From: an uncultured Acetobacteraceae bacterium
GTDB lineage: Bacteria > Pseudomonadota > Alphaproteobacteria > Acetobacterales > Acetobacteraceae
Assembly: GCA_937873205.1 (NCBI GenBank)
Contig: CALMVO010000077.1
Location: 8,247 to 72,246 of the forward strand
DNA length: 64,000 bases
Reading direction: 5' to 3'
Below the pieces are notes generated by a model. That model saw only the letters and a program-made list of their open reading frames with translations, searched no databases and was not told where the DNA came from. The position numbers and the translations under genes are program-made. Every line of letters starts with the position of its first letter. The stretch's first letter is position 1. This document shows positions 46,306 through 55,130 of the stretch, in pieces.

Positions 46306-47257
46306 AGGACGCCACCACGCGGGCGCGCCGACGCCGGGTCAGCAGCCGCCAGGACAGCGCGAGCCCGGCGCGCTGCTGCTCGAGCCAGGAGCCGCTGGCC
46401 AGCGCCTCGGGCGCGCGGCCGTCGCCGGTCTCGACCACGTCGTGGCGGAAATCGGCGGTGCGGAACAGCATGTCCCACCATGGAAACACGCCGCCATAGT
46501 TGCGGCTGTTGCGGCCGGCCGCGTCCAGCCCGTGATGGGCGCGGTGGAACTGCGGCGAGATCAGCAGCCGCTCGCCGAGCCAGCCGAAGCGGATCCGGGT
46601 GTTGGCGTGGCTGAAGCTCTCGACCAGCCGGATGGTCAGCACCAGCAGCGGGAACTGCATCGGCGGCACCCCGATCAGCAGCCCGGCGGCGATGAACCAC
46701 ACGTAGGTGATGACGTCGTCCAGCACGTGGTTGCGGTCGTCGGACCAGAACGTCATCTGCCGCTGCGCATGGTGCAGCGCGTGCAGCCCATACCACCAGC
46801 CGACCGTGTGGCTGAGGCGGTGGCGCCAATACTCGGCGAAGTCCAGCAGCACGACGTAGATCAGGAAGGTCAGCGCCGGCACGCCCAGCAGGAACGGGAA
46901 CAGCGTCTCCAGCGTCGGCGGGATGTAGCCGTGGTCGGTGAGCCAGCCGTTCAGCGCGGTCTGCAGCCAGTAGAAGCCGAAGAACGTCGCCAGCGGGAAC
47001 ACGCCGATGCGGGCCAGCAGCGTGTAGGCCACGTCCATCGCCACCGCGTCGCGGCGCTCCCAGCGCACCAAGGGCCAGAACCGCTCGGCCGGCACGCAGA
47101 TCGCGGCGTTCACCACCACCTGCAGCACGCCGTAGGTCGCGAACAGCGCCCACATGAAGGAGGTGTCCTCCCACTGCATCAGCCCGGACCGGAACAGCAG
47201 CGGCAGCAGGATCGTCTCGTGGACCCAGCCGGCGGCCCAGGCGAACGGGTCGATCAC
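46304..47257 (-). CDS. Sterol desaturase / fatty acid hydroxylase superfamily protein
   Basis: A 317-residue integral membrane di-iron oxygenase. About five to six membrane helices and the histidine clusters of the family are present: WRHRLSH (about residue 145), HALHHAQ (about 158), and QFHRAHHG (about 238), plus NHVLDDV. The GTG start follows GGGGAG at 6 bases. Members hydroxylate or desaturate lipids, sterols or carotenoids; the substrate here is not evident. Its extreme C-terminus (SWRLLTRRRRARVVAS) and stop lie in the edge of a possible MITE. Confidence 0.85.
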   Translation of the reverse strand: MIDPFAWAAGWVHETILLPLLFRSGLMQWEDTSFMWALFATYGVLQVVVNAAICVPAERFWPLVRWERRDAVAMDVAYTLLARIGVFPLATFFGFYWLQTALNGWLTDHGYIPPTLETLFPFLLGVPALTFLIYVVLLDFAEYWRHRLSHTVGWWYGLHALHHAQRQMTFWSDDRNHVLDDVITYVWFIAAGLLIGVPPMQFPLLVLTIRLVESFSHANTRIRFGWLGERLLISPQFHRAHHGLDAAGRNSRNYGGVFPWWDMLFRTADFRHDVVETGDGRAPEALASGSWLEQQRAGLALSWRLLTRRRRARVVAS

Positions 47258-47452
47258 CTAAGGCTCCCCGCCGGTGACGGGGCCGGGCGCGCGGGGCGGC
47301 GTCTGGAGCGGCATCATCCGCCGATCCTACCATGCCGGCGGGCCGCGGCCAGCGGTCATGATGCGGCGCTTGCACGGCGTCGGCAGGTCGGGCCTAGTCG
47401 TGGTCGCGCGTCCGGCCATGCCGTCCCGGCCGCAGTGCGGGAGACCCGTTGG

Positions 47453-47815
47453 ATGGCCGCACGCCGGCTGCTGATCGTCGAGGACGAGTTCCTCATCCGC
47501 ATGACCCTGGCCGAGGTGCTGACCGACGACGGCTACGAGGTGGTCGAGGCCGGCGACGCCGACGAGGCGCTGGCGGCGCTGGCCGGGAGCGGCGCGATCG
47601 ACGTGATGCTGACCGACATCCAGCTGCCGGGCCCGCTCGACGGCAAGGCGCTGGCCGCCCGCGCCCGCAAGACCAGGCCGGCGCTCCCGGTGATCTTCAT
47701 GAGCGGCCGGCCCGACCCGGACGCTGGCGGCAACCCGCTCGACGTGCACATCAACAAGCCCTATCTGCCCTCGACGATCTCGTCGGCCGTGCGTCGGCTC
47801 ATCGGCGAGGGCTGA
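47453..47815 (+). CDS. Single-domain response regulator
   Basis: A 120-residue receiver domain alone. ILLIVEDE-type acidic pocket appears as LLIVEDEFLIRMTL, the phosphoacceptor Asp is in VMLTDIQLPG, the switch Ser in VIFMSGRPD, and the conserved Lys in INKPYLPS. With no output domain it must act by protein contact or as a phosphate sink, like CheY- or DivK-type proteins. Its TGA overlaps the next ATG (TGATG). No histidine kinase is nearby. Confidence 0.88.
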   Translation: MAARRLLIVEDEFLIRMTLAEVLTDDGYEVVEAGDADEALAALAGSGAIDVMLTDIQLPGPLDGKALAARARKTRPALPVIFMSGRPDPDAGGNPLDVHINKPYLPSTISSAVRRLIGEG

Positions 47816-49413
47816 TGCGGCTGGAGGCGCTGAAGTCCGGCTTCGCGCTGCTGCAGGAGGGCCGCTTCGACGAGGCGCGGGACGCGCTGGCGCCCTGGGC
47901 GACCCTCGAGGACCTGGAGGCCCGGCTCCTCTACGGCCTGGCGCTCGGCGGCAGCGGCGAGCCCGCGGCGGCGGCTGGCCACCTCACCGCGGTGGCGCGG
48001 GCACGGCCGGCCAACACGCATCCCTGCCTCGACCTGCTGGGGCTGCTGCACCGGCGCTATCGCGGACGCGACGCGGAGGCGGTGGTCCTCGCCTGCCTCA
48101 CCCTCACGCCGGACGACTGGAGGCTGCAGCTGAGCCACGGCCAGCTGCTCTACGAGCTGGGCCGACCCACGGAGTCGATGGCGGCGGTGGAGCGCAGCCT
48201 GGCGCTGTCCCCGGGCCAGACGTCGGCGTTGAACCAGCGGGCGATCGTGCTGATCGCGTTGGGCCGAACCGCCGACGGGCTGGCGCTGTTCCGCGACGTG
48301 GTCGCCCGCGACCCGCGCAATGCGCCGGCCTGGGCCAACCTGGGCTGCACGCTGGCCAACGAGGGCGTGTTCGAGGAGGCGCTGTCGGCCTACCGGCAGA
48401 GCATCCAGCTTAAACCCGCCGAGGCGCAGGTGCGGCTCAACCACTCGATCTGCCTGCTGAAGGCCGGCCGCATGGTGCAGGGCTGGCAGGAGCACGAGTG
48501 GCGCTTCAGTCTGCCCGGCCATACCGAGCTGCCGCTCGACCGCCTGCTGCCGACGCTGCGCCGCGAGACCAGCCTCGCCGGCCGCAGCGTGCTGGTGACG
48601 CACGAGGAGGGTCTTGGCGACACGTTGATGTACCTGCGCTTCGTGCCGCTGCTGGCCCGCCTCGGCGCCCGCGTGCTGGTCTGGGCGCCGCCGGCGGTCG
48701 CCCGGCTGGCGGCGCGGGTCGAGGGCGTGGCCGGCGTCGTCGCCACCGACGACATCCGGCTCGAGGCCGACTGGCACTGCCCGATGATCAGCCTGCCGCG
48801 CGTGTTCTCCGGCACGCCGCAGGCGCTGGGCCTGCCGCCGCCCTACCTCAACACCGATCCGGACCGGGTCGCCGCGCTCGCCGGCCGGCTGCCGCCGGCG
48901 CGGGACCGACGGCTCCGCGTCGGGCTGGCCTGGGGCGGGGCACCTCGGCCGGAGAACCTCGCCGCTAACATGGTGGACCGCAAGCGCAGCATCGGGCTGG
49001 CGGCCCTGGCCCCCCTCGCCCGGCTGCGCCACGTCGAGCTGGTGAGCCTGCAGGTCGGGCCCTACGCGGACGAGCTGCGGGCGCCGCCGCCCGGGCTGTC
49101 GATCACCGATCCAATGCAGGACGTCGCCGACATGGACGACACCGCGAGCCTGATGCGCCACCTCGACGTGGTGGTCAGCGTCGACACCTCGGTCGTGCAC
49201 CTGGCCGGCGGCCTCGGCCTGCCGACCATCCTGCTGGACCGCTACGACAATTGCTGGCGCTGGTTCCACGACCGCACCGACAGCCCCTGGTACCCGTCGC
49301 TCACCATCGTCCGGCAGACCAGCCAGGGCGACTGGGCCGGCGTCGTCGACCGGCTGCTGCCGATGCTGCAGACGATGGCGGACGCCCGGCGGCGAGGCCG
49401 GCGGGCGGCCTAG
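47815..49413 (+). CDS. TPR protein with a GT9-like glycosyltransferase domain
   Basis: A 532-residue protein. Residues 1 to about 215 are tetratricopeptide units (LLQEGRFDEARDALAPW, LLYELGRPTESMAAVERSLAL, ANEGVFEEALSAYRQSIQLKP). From about 235 to 520 is a GT-B fold like the ADP-heptose/LPS heptosyltransferase family: GRSVLVTHEEGLGDTLMYLRF (GLGD motif), RVGLAWGG (nucleotide site), then MRHLDVVVSVDTSVVHLAGGLG (the DTS-x-x-H-L-A-G signature). Such fusions modify surface glycans or glycoproteins. Start overlaps the stop of the response regulator, suggesting their products are needed together. Confidence 0.85.
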   Translation: MRLEALKSGFALLQEGRFDEARDALAPWATLEDLEARLLYGLALGGSGEPAAAAGHLTAVARARPANTHPCLDLLGLLHRRYRGRDAEAVVLACLTLTPDDWRLQLSHGQLLYELGRPTESMAAVERSLALSPGQTSALNQRAIVLIALGRTADGLALFRDVVARDPRNAPAWANLGCTLANEGVFEEALSAYRQSIQLKPAEAQVRLNHSICLLKAGRMVQGWQEHEWRFSLPGHTELPLDRLLPTLRRETSLAGRSVLVTHEEGLGDTLMYLRFVPLLARLGARVLVWAPPAVARLAARVEGVAGVVATDDIRLEADWHCPMISLPRVFSGTPQALGLPPPYLNTDPDRVAALAGRLPPARDRRLRVGLAWGGAPRPENLAANMVDRKRSIGLAALAPLARLRHVELVSLQVGPYADELRAPPPGLSITDPMQDVADMDDTASLMRHLDVVVSVDTSVVHLAGGLGLPTILLDRYDNCWRWFHDRTDSPWYPSLTIVRQTSQGDWAGVVDRLLPMLQTMADARRRGRRAA

Positions 49414-49760
49414 GGTCAAACCGATCAGCCAGACCGCCGGGTATGGTGGGAAGCGGACATAGCCTGCCAGGCTGTCGCCGGCTGCTGTGCGCTCCGTATC
49501 GGACGTTCAGAGACCTCGCTCTCTTGTCTGACAGCGGACATGGCCGCTGACGCAGCAAACGACCGGTCTGATCGTGCGTGGATTTTCGTGCACGTCATTT
49601 ACCTTGACGTCGAATGCCTGCGAGCCCATTCACCGCCTCGGACTCGTGAAAGTCACAGCCCGGTCGGTAGTCCGGGTAGCTCACTGCTCGTACATGGCGG
49701 CTGCCGTCAGCAGCCGGCTACCAGCGTGTCCTTTCCGCTCAACAGGAAAGGTGCGTCCTC
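49414..49760 (+). other. Non-coding gap at the left edge of the accessory island
   Basis: No coding frame is convincing. The motif GGTGGGAAGCGGACAT (49445-49460) and a second AGCGGACATGG (49528) appear here and recur through the island to 57.2 kb. GC drops visibly in this stretch. Confidence 0.4.
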
Positions 49761-50183
49761 ATGGAAATCGCAAAATACATCGTCGCTTTCGTCGCTATCT
49801 ATGGCTTTGGCGGGCTCATCGCCGACGGGATTGTGCCGTTTACGGCGCGGCAACATCTCTACAATCCGGCATGGCCACCACATGCGAAGTTTCACAATGG
49901 GCAGACAATGCTGATGGGGATCGTGAACGGCACGATCGCCCTTGCGGTGCTCTTCGCTTTCCGCCCGCTGACGCTTCCCTTGTTCTTGGTTGCGACGGCC
50001 GCCGCGTCTGTCTACTGGGTGACGATGGTGCTGGCTCCTTTGTTCCCCGGCACGGCGTGGTTTGATCCAGAGTTTGCTGACTCGTCTGGTCGTCCGCTCG
50101 GATTGAGCCCGCAGCAGCTCCTTTCTTATCTTCTCTGCGGCCTTCTTATCGTCGCAGTCGTTCTGGCACTCTCGCTGGGATAA
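49761..50183 (+). CDS. Small four-helix membrane protein (DUF6640-like)
   Basis: A 140-residue integral membrane protein starting at ATG 49761 behind AGGAAAGG. Four hydrophobic helices (KYIVAFVAIYGFGGL, MGIVNGTIALAVLF, LFLVATAAASVYWV, LLCGLLIVAVVLAL) and a conserved-looking loop, LYNPAWPPHAKFHNGQ, between helices one and two; that loop with its two His residues resembles the DUF6640 family (assignment from memory). Function unknown. A perfect 9-pair hairpin follows 6 bases after the stop. Confidence 0.7.
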   Translation: MEIAKYIVAFVAIYGFGGLIADGIVPFTARQHLYNPAWPPHAKFHNGQTMLMGIVNGTIALAVLFAFRPLTLPLFLVATAAASVYWVTMVLAPLFPGTAWFDPEFADSSGRPLGLSPQQLLSYLLCGLLIVAVVLALSLG

Positions 50184-50188
50184 AAGGG

Positions 50189-50214
50189 GTGCGGGAGTCG
50201 GTAGGCTCCCGCAC
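50189..50214 (+). terminator. Hairpin after the DUF6640-like gene
   Basis: GTGCGGGAG, loop TCGGTAGG, CTCCCGCAC pair perfectly. There is no T-run after it, so strength as an intrinsic terminator is doubtful. Confidence 0.5.
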
Positions 50215-50406
50215 GGCCTTCGTACGTCGTCTTGAGTTCGATCAGGACCGAGATTGACCGTTGAGGTAATACTGGATTGTGTCCGCTTTTCGAGGGTTCT
50301 CGCTCGAAACCGGACCATCCGCTTCCGGCCGGTCCGGGAAAGGCCGGGCCATTCTGGAGACCGGAACAGGTGCCAACGGCGCTCGTCAAACACCTGGCTG
50401 TCGCCG

Positions 50407-51168
50407 TCAGATGTGTATGCCGCCGGCGATCTCGATACGCTGGGCGTTCACCCAGCGGAACTCGTCCGACAGCAAGGCCGCGATGACGGGCCCGACGTCG
50501 TCCGGGTGACCGATGCGGCCGAGCGCCGTATGCGAGGCGAGTGTCCTGGCCACGTCGGGGTTGTCGCGCACGATACCGCCGCTGAAGTCGGTGGCGATGG
50601 CTCCGGGTGCCACGACATTCACCGCAATCCGCCGCGGCCCAAGTTCGAGCGCCATGTAGCGCGTCAGCGCTTCCACGGCGGCCTTCATCGGCCCGTAGAC
50701 CGAGCGGCCGGGAAAGGTGAAGCGGGCGAGACCCGACGAGACGTTTACGATCCGGCCCCCATCCTCCAGCAGCGGCAGAAGCTTCTGGCTGAGCAGGAAA
50801 GGTCCCTTGAAGTGAACCGCGAACTGCTCGTCGAGCTGGGCTTCCGTGCCCTCAACGAACGTCGCGGCGGACGAGGTGCCGGCGTTGTTGACGAGGTAGT
50901 CGAAACGCTCTGCACCGAGCCCGCTCAAGGCCTCGCGAACGCTCGCGACAAAGGCATCGAACGATTCCGCCCTTCCCACATCGAGCTGCAGCGGCACGGC
51001 AGGCGCACCCGCTTCGGAGGCCAAGGCTACCACTTTGTCGGCTTCGGTCCGATTGGAGTTGTAGCTGAAGATCGAGCGAACGCCGCGCGCCGCAAGGCGC
51101 AGCACACTGTCGCGCCCGATACCCCGGCTGCCGCCGGTGATGATGGCGATGGGAGACTGCTTGAGCAT
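50407..51168 (-). CDS. Short-chain dehydrogenase/reductase
   Basis: A 253-residue classical SDR with a Rossmann fold. TGGSRGIG binds the nucleotide, NNAGTSS is the structural Asn motif, NVSSG carries the catalytic Ser, and YGPMKAA the catalytic Tyr and Lys. The absence of Asp after strand two and the presence of NSNRTEAD favour NADPH. It starts at ATG 51168, is divergent from a LysR-type regulator, and is likely controlled by it. Substrate unknown; typical of stand-alone ketoreductases. Codon usage is less GC-skewed than the core genes. Confidence 0.88.
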   Translation of the reverse strand: MLKQSPIAIITGGSRGIGRDSVLRLAARGVRSIFSYNSNRTEADKVVALASEAGAPAVPLQLDVGRAESFDAFVASVREALSGLGAERFDYLVNNAGTSSAATFVEGTEAQLDEQFAVHFKGPFLLSQKLLPLLEDGGRIVNVSSGLARFTFPGRSVYGPMKAAVEALTRYMALELGPRRIAVNVVAPGAIATDFSGGIVRDNPDVARTLASHTALGRIGHPDDVGPVIAALLSDEFRWVNAQRIEIAGGIHI

Positions 51169-51272
51169 GAGGCACCATCCGTTCGTTGAAGGCCCTCATC
51201 TATCGCGCCGCGTCGGCAGTTTTTAGCCCGCCCTATCCGACAGCACTATTCTCCTCTACGGAACAATCCAGC

Positions 51273-52169
51273 ATGGATCGTTTCCGAAGCCTCGAACTGT
51301 TCGTCCGGATCGTCGACCGGGGCAGCTTCACCGCGGCTGCTTCCGATCTCGGCATCTCGCGCCCCGTCGCGACGACCGCAATCAGGATGCTGGAGGAACG
51401 GCTCGGCGCGCGGCTGCTCCAGCGCTCGACGCGCCAACTTCGGCCGACCGCCGAGGGTGAGGACTACTACCGTCGTTGCGTGGCGGTTCTCGCCGACCTC
51501 GAGGACGCCGACCGGGTCGCGAGCGGGGCGGTCACTGGAACGCTGCGGGTCGACGTCGCGGGCAACCTCGCCCGCACCCTCCTGCTGCCGGCGCTGCCCG
51601 GCTTCCTGGCACGGCATCCTGGCCTGATCGTCTACCTTGGCGAAGGCGAACGTTTCGTCGATCTGATTCGCGAGGGCTTCGACTGTGTGGTGCGAGCGGG
51701 CCCGCTTGACGACAGCGAGATGGCGGCCCGGCGGCTTGGGGTCATGGAAGAGGTGACCTGCGCGAGTCCTGCTTATCTCGCCCGCCACGGAACACCGGTT
51801 TCGCCCGACGCGCTGGACGGACACGTCACCGTCGGCTTCGTGTCCTCGCGCACCCGGGCGCCCTTGCCGCTGGAGTTCAGCATAAACGGCCGGCTGGTCG
51901 AGGTGACGCTGCCGGCGCGGATGCTGGTCAATACGTCGGACATGAGCGCTGCCGCGGCCCTGCTCGGGCTCGGGCTGGTACAGGCGCCGCGCTATCGCTT
52001 CGAGGAAGATCTCGCGTCGGGCGCCCTGGTGGAAGTGCTGACCGGTTTCCGGCCCCCACCGACGCCTGTTTCCGTCCTCACCCCGAGCAACCGCCAGCTG
52101 GCCCCACGCGTCCGGCTGTTCATCGCCTGGCTGGTCGACACGCTTGGGCCTGCGCTTGCCGACGAGTAG
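51273..52169 (+). CDS. LysR-type transcriptional regulator
   Basis: A 298-residue regulator. The N-terminal winged helix (FVRIVDRGSFTAAASDLGISRPVATTAIRMLEE) is followed by LLQRSTRQLRPTAEG and a periplasmic-binding-like effector domain (from about residue 90, GTLRVDVAGNLART; FDCVVRAGPLDDSEM; GLGLVQAPRYRFEEDL). The ATG at 51273 (MDRFRSLELF) is the family start. The 104-base divergent spacer to the SDR gene is the likely binding site; I see no unambiguous T-N11-A dyad there. LysR members of this CrgA/AphB-like clade often control an adjacent oxidoreductase. Confidence 0.9.
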   Translation: MDRFRSLELFVRIVDRGSFTAAASDLGISRPVATTAIRMLEERLGARLLQRSTRQLRPTAEGEDYYRRCVAVLADLEDADRVASGAVTGTLRVDVAGNLARTLLLPALPGFLARHPGLIVYLGEGERFVDLIREGFDCVVRAGPLDDSEMAARRLGVMEEVTCASPAYLARHGTPVSPDALDGHVTVGFVSSRTRAPLPLEFSINGRLVEVTLPARMLVNTSDMSAAAALLGLGLVQAPRYRFEEDLASGALVEVLTGFRPPPTPVSVLTPSNRQLAPRVRLFIAWLVDTLGPALADE

Positions 52170-52467
52170 CAGACGCCAGGGAACGTCGCAGTGAAGCTCA
52201 CGTCTACTCCAGGCCCGGGCGTGCCCACACAGCCGTGCCGGCCGGCGCCAGCGCGTCCACTTTGTGTCCCGGCGGTGGGAGAGCAGCCGAGACAATGTCG
52301 CCCAAAAGTACTGCTAAAGCGGCGCCTTCGTCGCCTGGCTTTATGTTCGCTTCTCGCAAATGCTGCTCCGCAGCCGACGGTCCGGTTTCGGCCAGACTTG
52401 GCCACGTCTGATGATGCCCCGGGGTCCGCTTTGGATCGGATGCGGCTGGTCACCGCCGCCGTGGCGT

Positions 52468-53021
52468 TTAGATGTCCACCTGCTCGGAGGTGGCCAGCGC
52501 GTCATCCACCTCGATGCCGAGGTAGCGGACCGTGCTTTCCAGCTTAGTGTGGCCGAGCAGGAGCTGGACCGCCCGTAGATTGCCGGTGCGCCGGTAGATC
52601 AGGGCCACCTTGGTTCGCCGGAGCGAGTGGTGCCGTAGAGCGCCGGATCCAGACCGATCGAGGTGACCCAGCCATCCATCAGCCGGGCGTAGTGCCGGGT
52701 CGTCAGGGACTTGTTCTTCCCGATCCGGCTCGGGAACAGGCAGTCGCCGGGTCGGCGACCGCCCTTGGCAATCCACTGCATGACCGTCTCGCGTGTCTGC
52801 TCCGTAATTTCGAACTGAACTGGCCGGCCGGTCTTTTTCTGGATGACGGTTGTCCGGGGCCGGACGCGGCCGCTCAGCAGCACGTCATCCACCCGCAAGG
52901 CCACCAAGTCGCAGCCCCGCAGCTTCAGCGGCGGTTTCTGGCCGATCAGCTTGCCGAGGTTCCAGGGCCTGAAGGGTTCATTGCTGCTCGTCCCTGGGAT
53001 GGGCGCTACAAGGGATGTCAT
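52468..53021 (-). pseudogene. Broken tyrosine recombinase (integrase) gene
   Basis: From ATG 53021 one frame gives RPWNLGKLIGQKPPLK and LRGCDLVALRVDDVL, then KKTGRPVQFEITEQTRETV and RHYARLMDGWVTSIGLDPAL to about 52632. There a single missing C shifts the frame. The next frame supplies HSLRRTKVALIYRRTGNL, RAVQLLLGHTKLESTVRYLG with the catalytic His-Arg-His and Tyr, ending at 52468. In intact relatives roughly 30 residues (a WAIRxRLQ...AIDSK segment) separate KPPLK from LRGCDLV; here they are absent. So the gene has both an internal deletion and a frameshift. Such short integrases often sit in accessory regions. Confidence 0.75.
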
Positions 53022-53158
53022 GTGTGTCGCTCCTGGCTTGACCCACGGCACCCGGTGCGGGTCGCGGGCACTGCCAAGGGCAGGACGGGAGCCGGTGCGG
53101 CCGGGAGAAGCACGGCATTCCCTTCTGCCGGGTGCTATGCTTGCCCAGGAGGTTTCGC

Positions 53159-53437
53159 ATGAGCGTAATCCAGCTACCCGACGAGCTTCAGCGTGTGATC
53201 GAGCGGCAGGTGGCCGAAGGCAGGGCTGCCAACCCGGCGGCGTTCCTCGAAGAGGCGGTCCGGCGGCTGGTTGACGAGACGCTGAGCGAGGAGAACGAGC
53301 TCCTCCAGGCGGCGGAGGCCGGCTCAGCCGATATCGCGGCCGGCCGCTACGTGATGGTGACGGCCGCCGAGGACGAGAAGCGCGTCCACGACGGCATGAT
53401 GGCACGGTTGCGGGCTCGGCTTTCCGCCGGCAACTGA
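53159..53437 (+). CDS. ParD-like antitoxin
   Basis: A 92-residue protein starting at ATG 53159 behind AGGAGG. The N-terminus VIQLPDELQRVIERQVAEG has the ribbon-helix-helix pattern used for DNA binding; the C-terminal half (ETLSEENELLQAAEAGSAD, AAGRYVMVTAAEDEKRVHD) is an extended toxin-wrapping segment. It is followed after its TGA by a ParE-type toxin, the usual order, and should repress its own promoter. Because the toxin is frameshifted, it may be an orphan in this genome. Confidence 0.75.
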   Translation: MSVIQLPDELQRVIERQVAEGRAANPAAFLEEAVRRLVDETLSEENELLQAAEAGSADIAAGRYVMVTAAEDEKRVHDGMMARLRARLSAGN

Positions 53438-53805
53438 TTGGCCTACCGGCTTACCGGGGCGGCGGAAGACCAGATCGACGCTGTCCTGCTCGATAGCGCC
53501 CGTAGCTACGGCCTCGAAGCTGCTGGACGGTATGGCCAGCTGATTCTGACGGCCATGGCCGCGCTTGGTGCGGAGCCGCGTATGGTCGGGTCGGTTGAGG
53601 TCCCTCGCTTGGCAGGTGTTCTCGCCTATCCGATCCGACACCTGCGTCGACGGGTGGAACCGGCACGCCGGGTCGGCAACCCTCGTCACCTCATCGTCTA
53701 TCGGCTCGGGCCGGATAAATCGTGGAGATCCTGGGGCTGGTTCACGATCGTATGGTGCTGTTCCGAGCCGCCCGGAAGATCATCGAGGCGACTGACACGG
53801 GCTGA
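53438..53805 (+). pseudogene. ParE/RelE-family toxin with a frameshift
   Basis: A TTG start directly after the antitoxin stop opens AYRLTGAAEDQIDAVLLDS, ARSYGLEAAGRYGQLIL, then MVGSVEVPRLAGVLAYPIRH and RHLIVYRLGPDK, the ParE fold. After GPDK a missing base in an A-run (53717-53719) shifts the frame; restoring one A yields IVEILGLVHDRMVLFRAARK and IIEATDTG to the stop at 53803-53805, which is the normal toxin end. Without the correction, translation runs into unrelated residues. So the toxin is either inactivated or the assembly has an indel here. Confidence 0.65.
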
Positions 53806-53973
53806 GCGTGGTGGGAAGCGGACCTTTATCAGTTCAGCAGTGCCCAATATGTGTCCCATGCATGCAGCGATAATTGTTGACCCGGACCGGCGCCGACCCA
53901 CCATCCGCGCCTCTGGCGAAGTATTTGGACACCGGCCTTGCAGAACTACCGTGAACAGGCAACGGTGCTAACC

Positions 53974-54665
53974 ATGAACGATGGGCAGGTCCGAATCGGC
54001 TTGATCGGGGTCTCGCCCTTCGGGCAGGCCTTTTTTACTACGAACGGTTGCTGGAGCAGCACGTAGCGGAAGGGCGCTGTTTGAACTTGTTCTTGGCCCA
54101 TGCCGACGTCGCCACCGTGCTGGCACACGTCGCGGCTGGCGACAGGTCTGCGCTGGGCAGCTACCTCGGCACACTCGCAAACGATCTGTTCGACGCAGGC
54201 GCTGGCTTGGTGGCGATTAGCGCCGTGGCGCCACATTTGGCAGCCGTCGAGATTGCCTCGGCAGCCCGGGGGCCGGTAATCAGCGTCCTGGATGTCATCC
54301 CGATGGCCCTCAAGGCCGGCAACATCGGCAAGGTGGCCGTTTTCGGTAATCGAGCCGTTATGGAAACGGACGTGTTCGGTAGTATTTCGCCGTCTCTGAT
54401 TGTTCGTCACGACGCTGCTCAGCTGGACGCGATCCACGCGGCCTACACCGACGTGGCTGTCAACGGGAAGCGCGGCACCGCGACCGAAGCCGCGTTTTTC
54501 GCCGATGCTGCCCGCCGGGCGATGCAGGAAGGAGGAGCCGAGGCGATCCTACTTGCAGGAACGGATTTGTCCTCCTTCTATGCCGACGCGCCGCCGCCCT
54601 TCCCCGCCATCGACGTCGCGACGCTGCACGTGCGAGAAATCGTCCGATGCGCATGGGCAGCTTGA
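53974..54665 (+). pseudogene. Asp/Glu racemase-like protein with an N-terminal frameshift
   Basis: ATG 53974 reads MNDGQVRIGLIGVSPFGQA, then a six-T run (54031-54036) that lacks one base; adding one T joins FFYYERLLEQHVAEGR to the rest of the family sequence (LNLFLAHADVATVLAHVAAG, DLFDAGAGLVAISAVAPHLA, ISVLDVIPMALKAGNIGKVAVFG, AAYTDVAVNGKRG, GGAEAILLAGTDLSSF). The two catalytic Cys positions of Asp/Glu racemases, normally NT-type and GCTE, are here ISAVAPH and AGTDL, so both cysteines are missing. It is therefore unlikely to be a classical racemase even if intact. A TTG at 54048 could start a shortened product. Confidence 0.6.
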
Positions 54666-54704
54666 CCAGCAGGCGGGGGTAAGCGTGCTCATCTGGCCGA
54701 ATGG

Positions 54705-54812
54705 CTAGAGCGTGATCCGATCGCATAGGCTCACGGATCACCCTCTAGCTTATTGTTTTAACGAGCATCTTTATCCGATCAAACGATTCCGTTCGATCGG
54801 ATGATGCTCTAG
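54705..54812. repeat. 108-base double-hairpin repeat, copy 2
   Basis: Same layout as 18561-18668: CTAGAGCGTGATCCG / CGGATCACCCTCTAG (one mismatch) and GAGCATCTTTATCCGATC / GATCGGATGATGCTC. The two copies differ at about a dozen positions. Again it lies between convergent genes (racemase-like and TetR). Confidence 0.85.
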
Positions 54813-55130
54813 GGCAGGCTGAACCGACCAACTGATATTGCCGATCTAAATCCGCATCGAGGGGTACTGCGCGTTATTTTGTAGGTCCGCTTGGGGTCGG
54901 AAACGGCGGTAGGAGGGCGAGTAGCCAACTACCGCTGTAAGTGGTGGTTTGCGGGAACATCGCGACGTCGAAAGCCGAGCGGCTTGGTGGTGACTTCCCG
55001 GTCAGCTCGATGACACGATGTGGACAGTCTCTCGCACGCCCCACCTCGTATGATGTCTGGCTTAGGGTCGCCTGTCGCAATAGCTTCCCCGGCTGGGACC
55101 TAGCCGCCGGGAAGGGTGGATAGCTGCCCT
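54813..55130. other. Non-coding gap
   Basis: No frame here is convincing as a gene. It contains GTCCGCTTGGGGTCGG (54886), a copy of the island-wide GCGGAC motif, followed by an imperfect dyad around CGGCGGTAG...CTACCGCTG. Confidence 0.35.

Noticed and set aside
49540..50065. Short frames across the start of the DUF6640-like gene
   Set aside because: They overlap a better frame with a good ribosome site and membrane helices, and lack codon bias.
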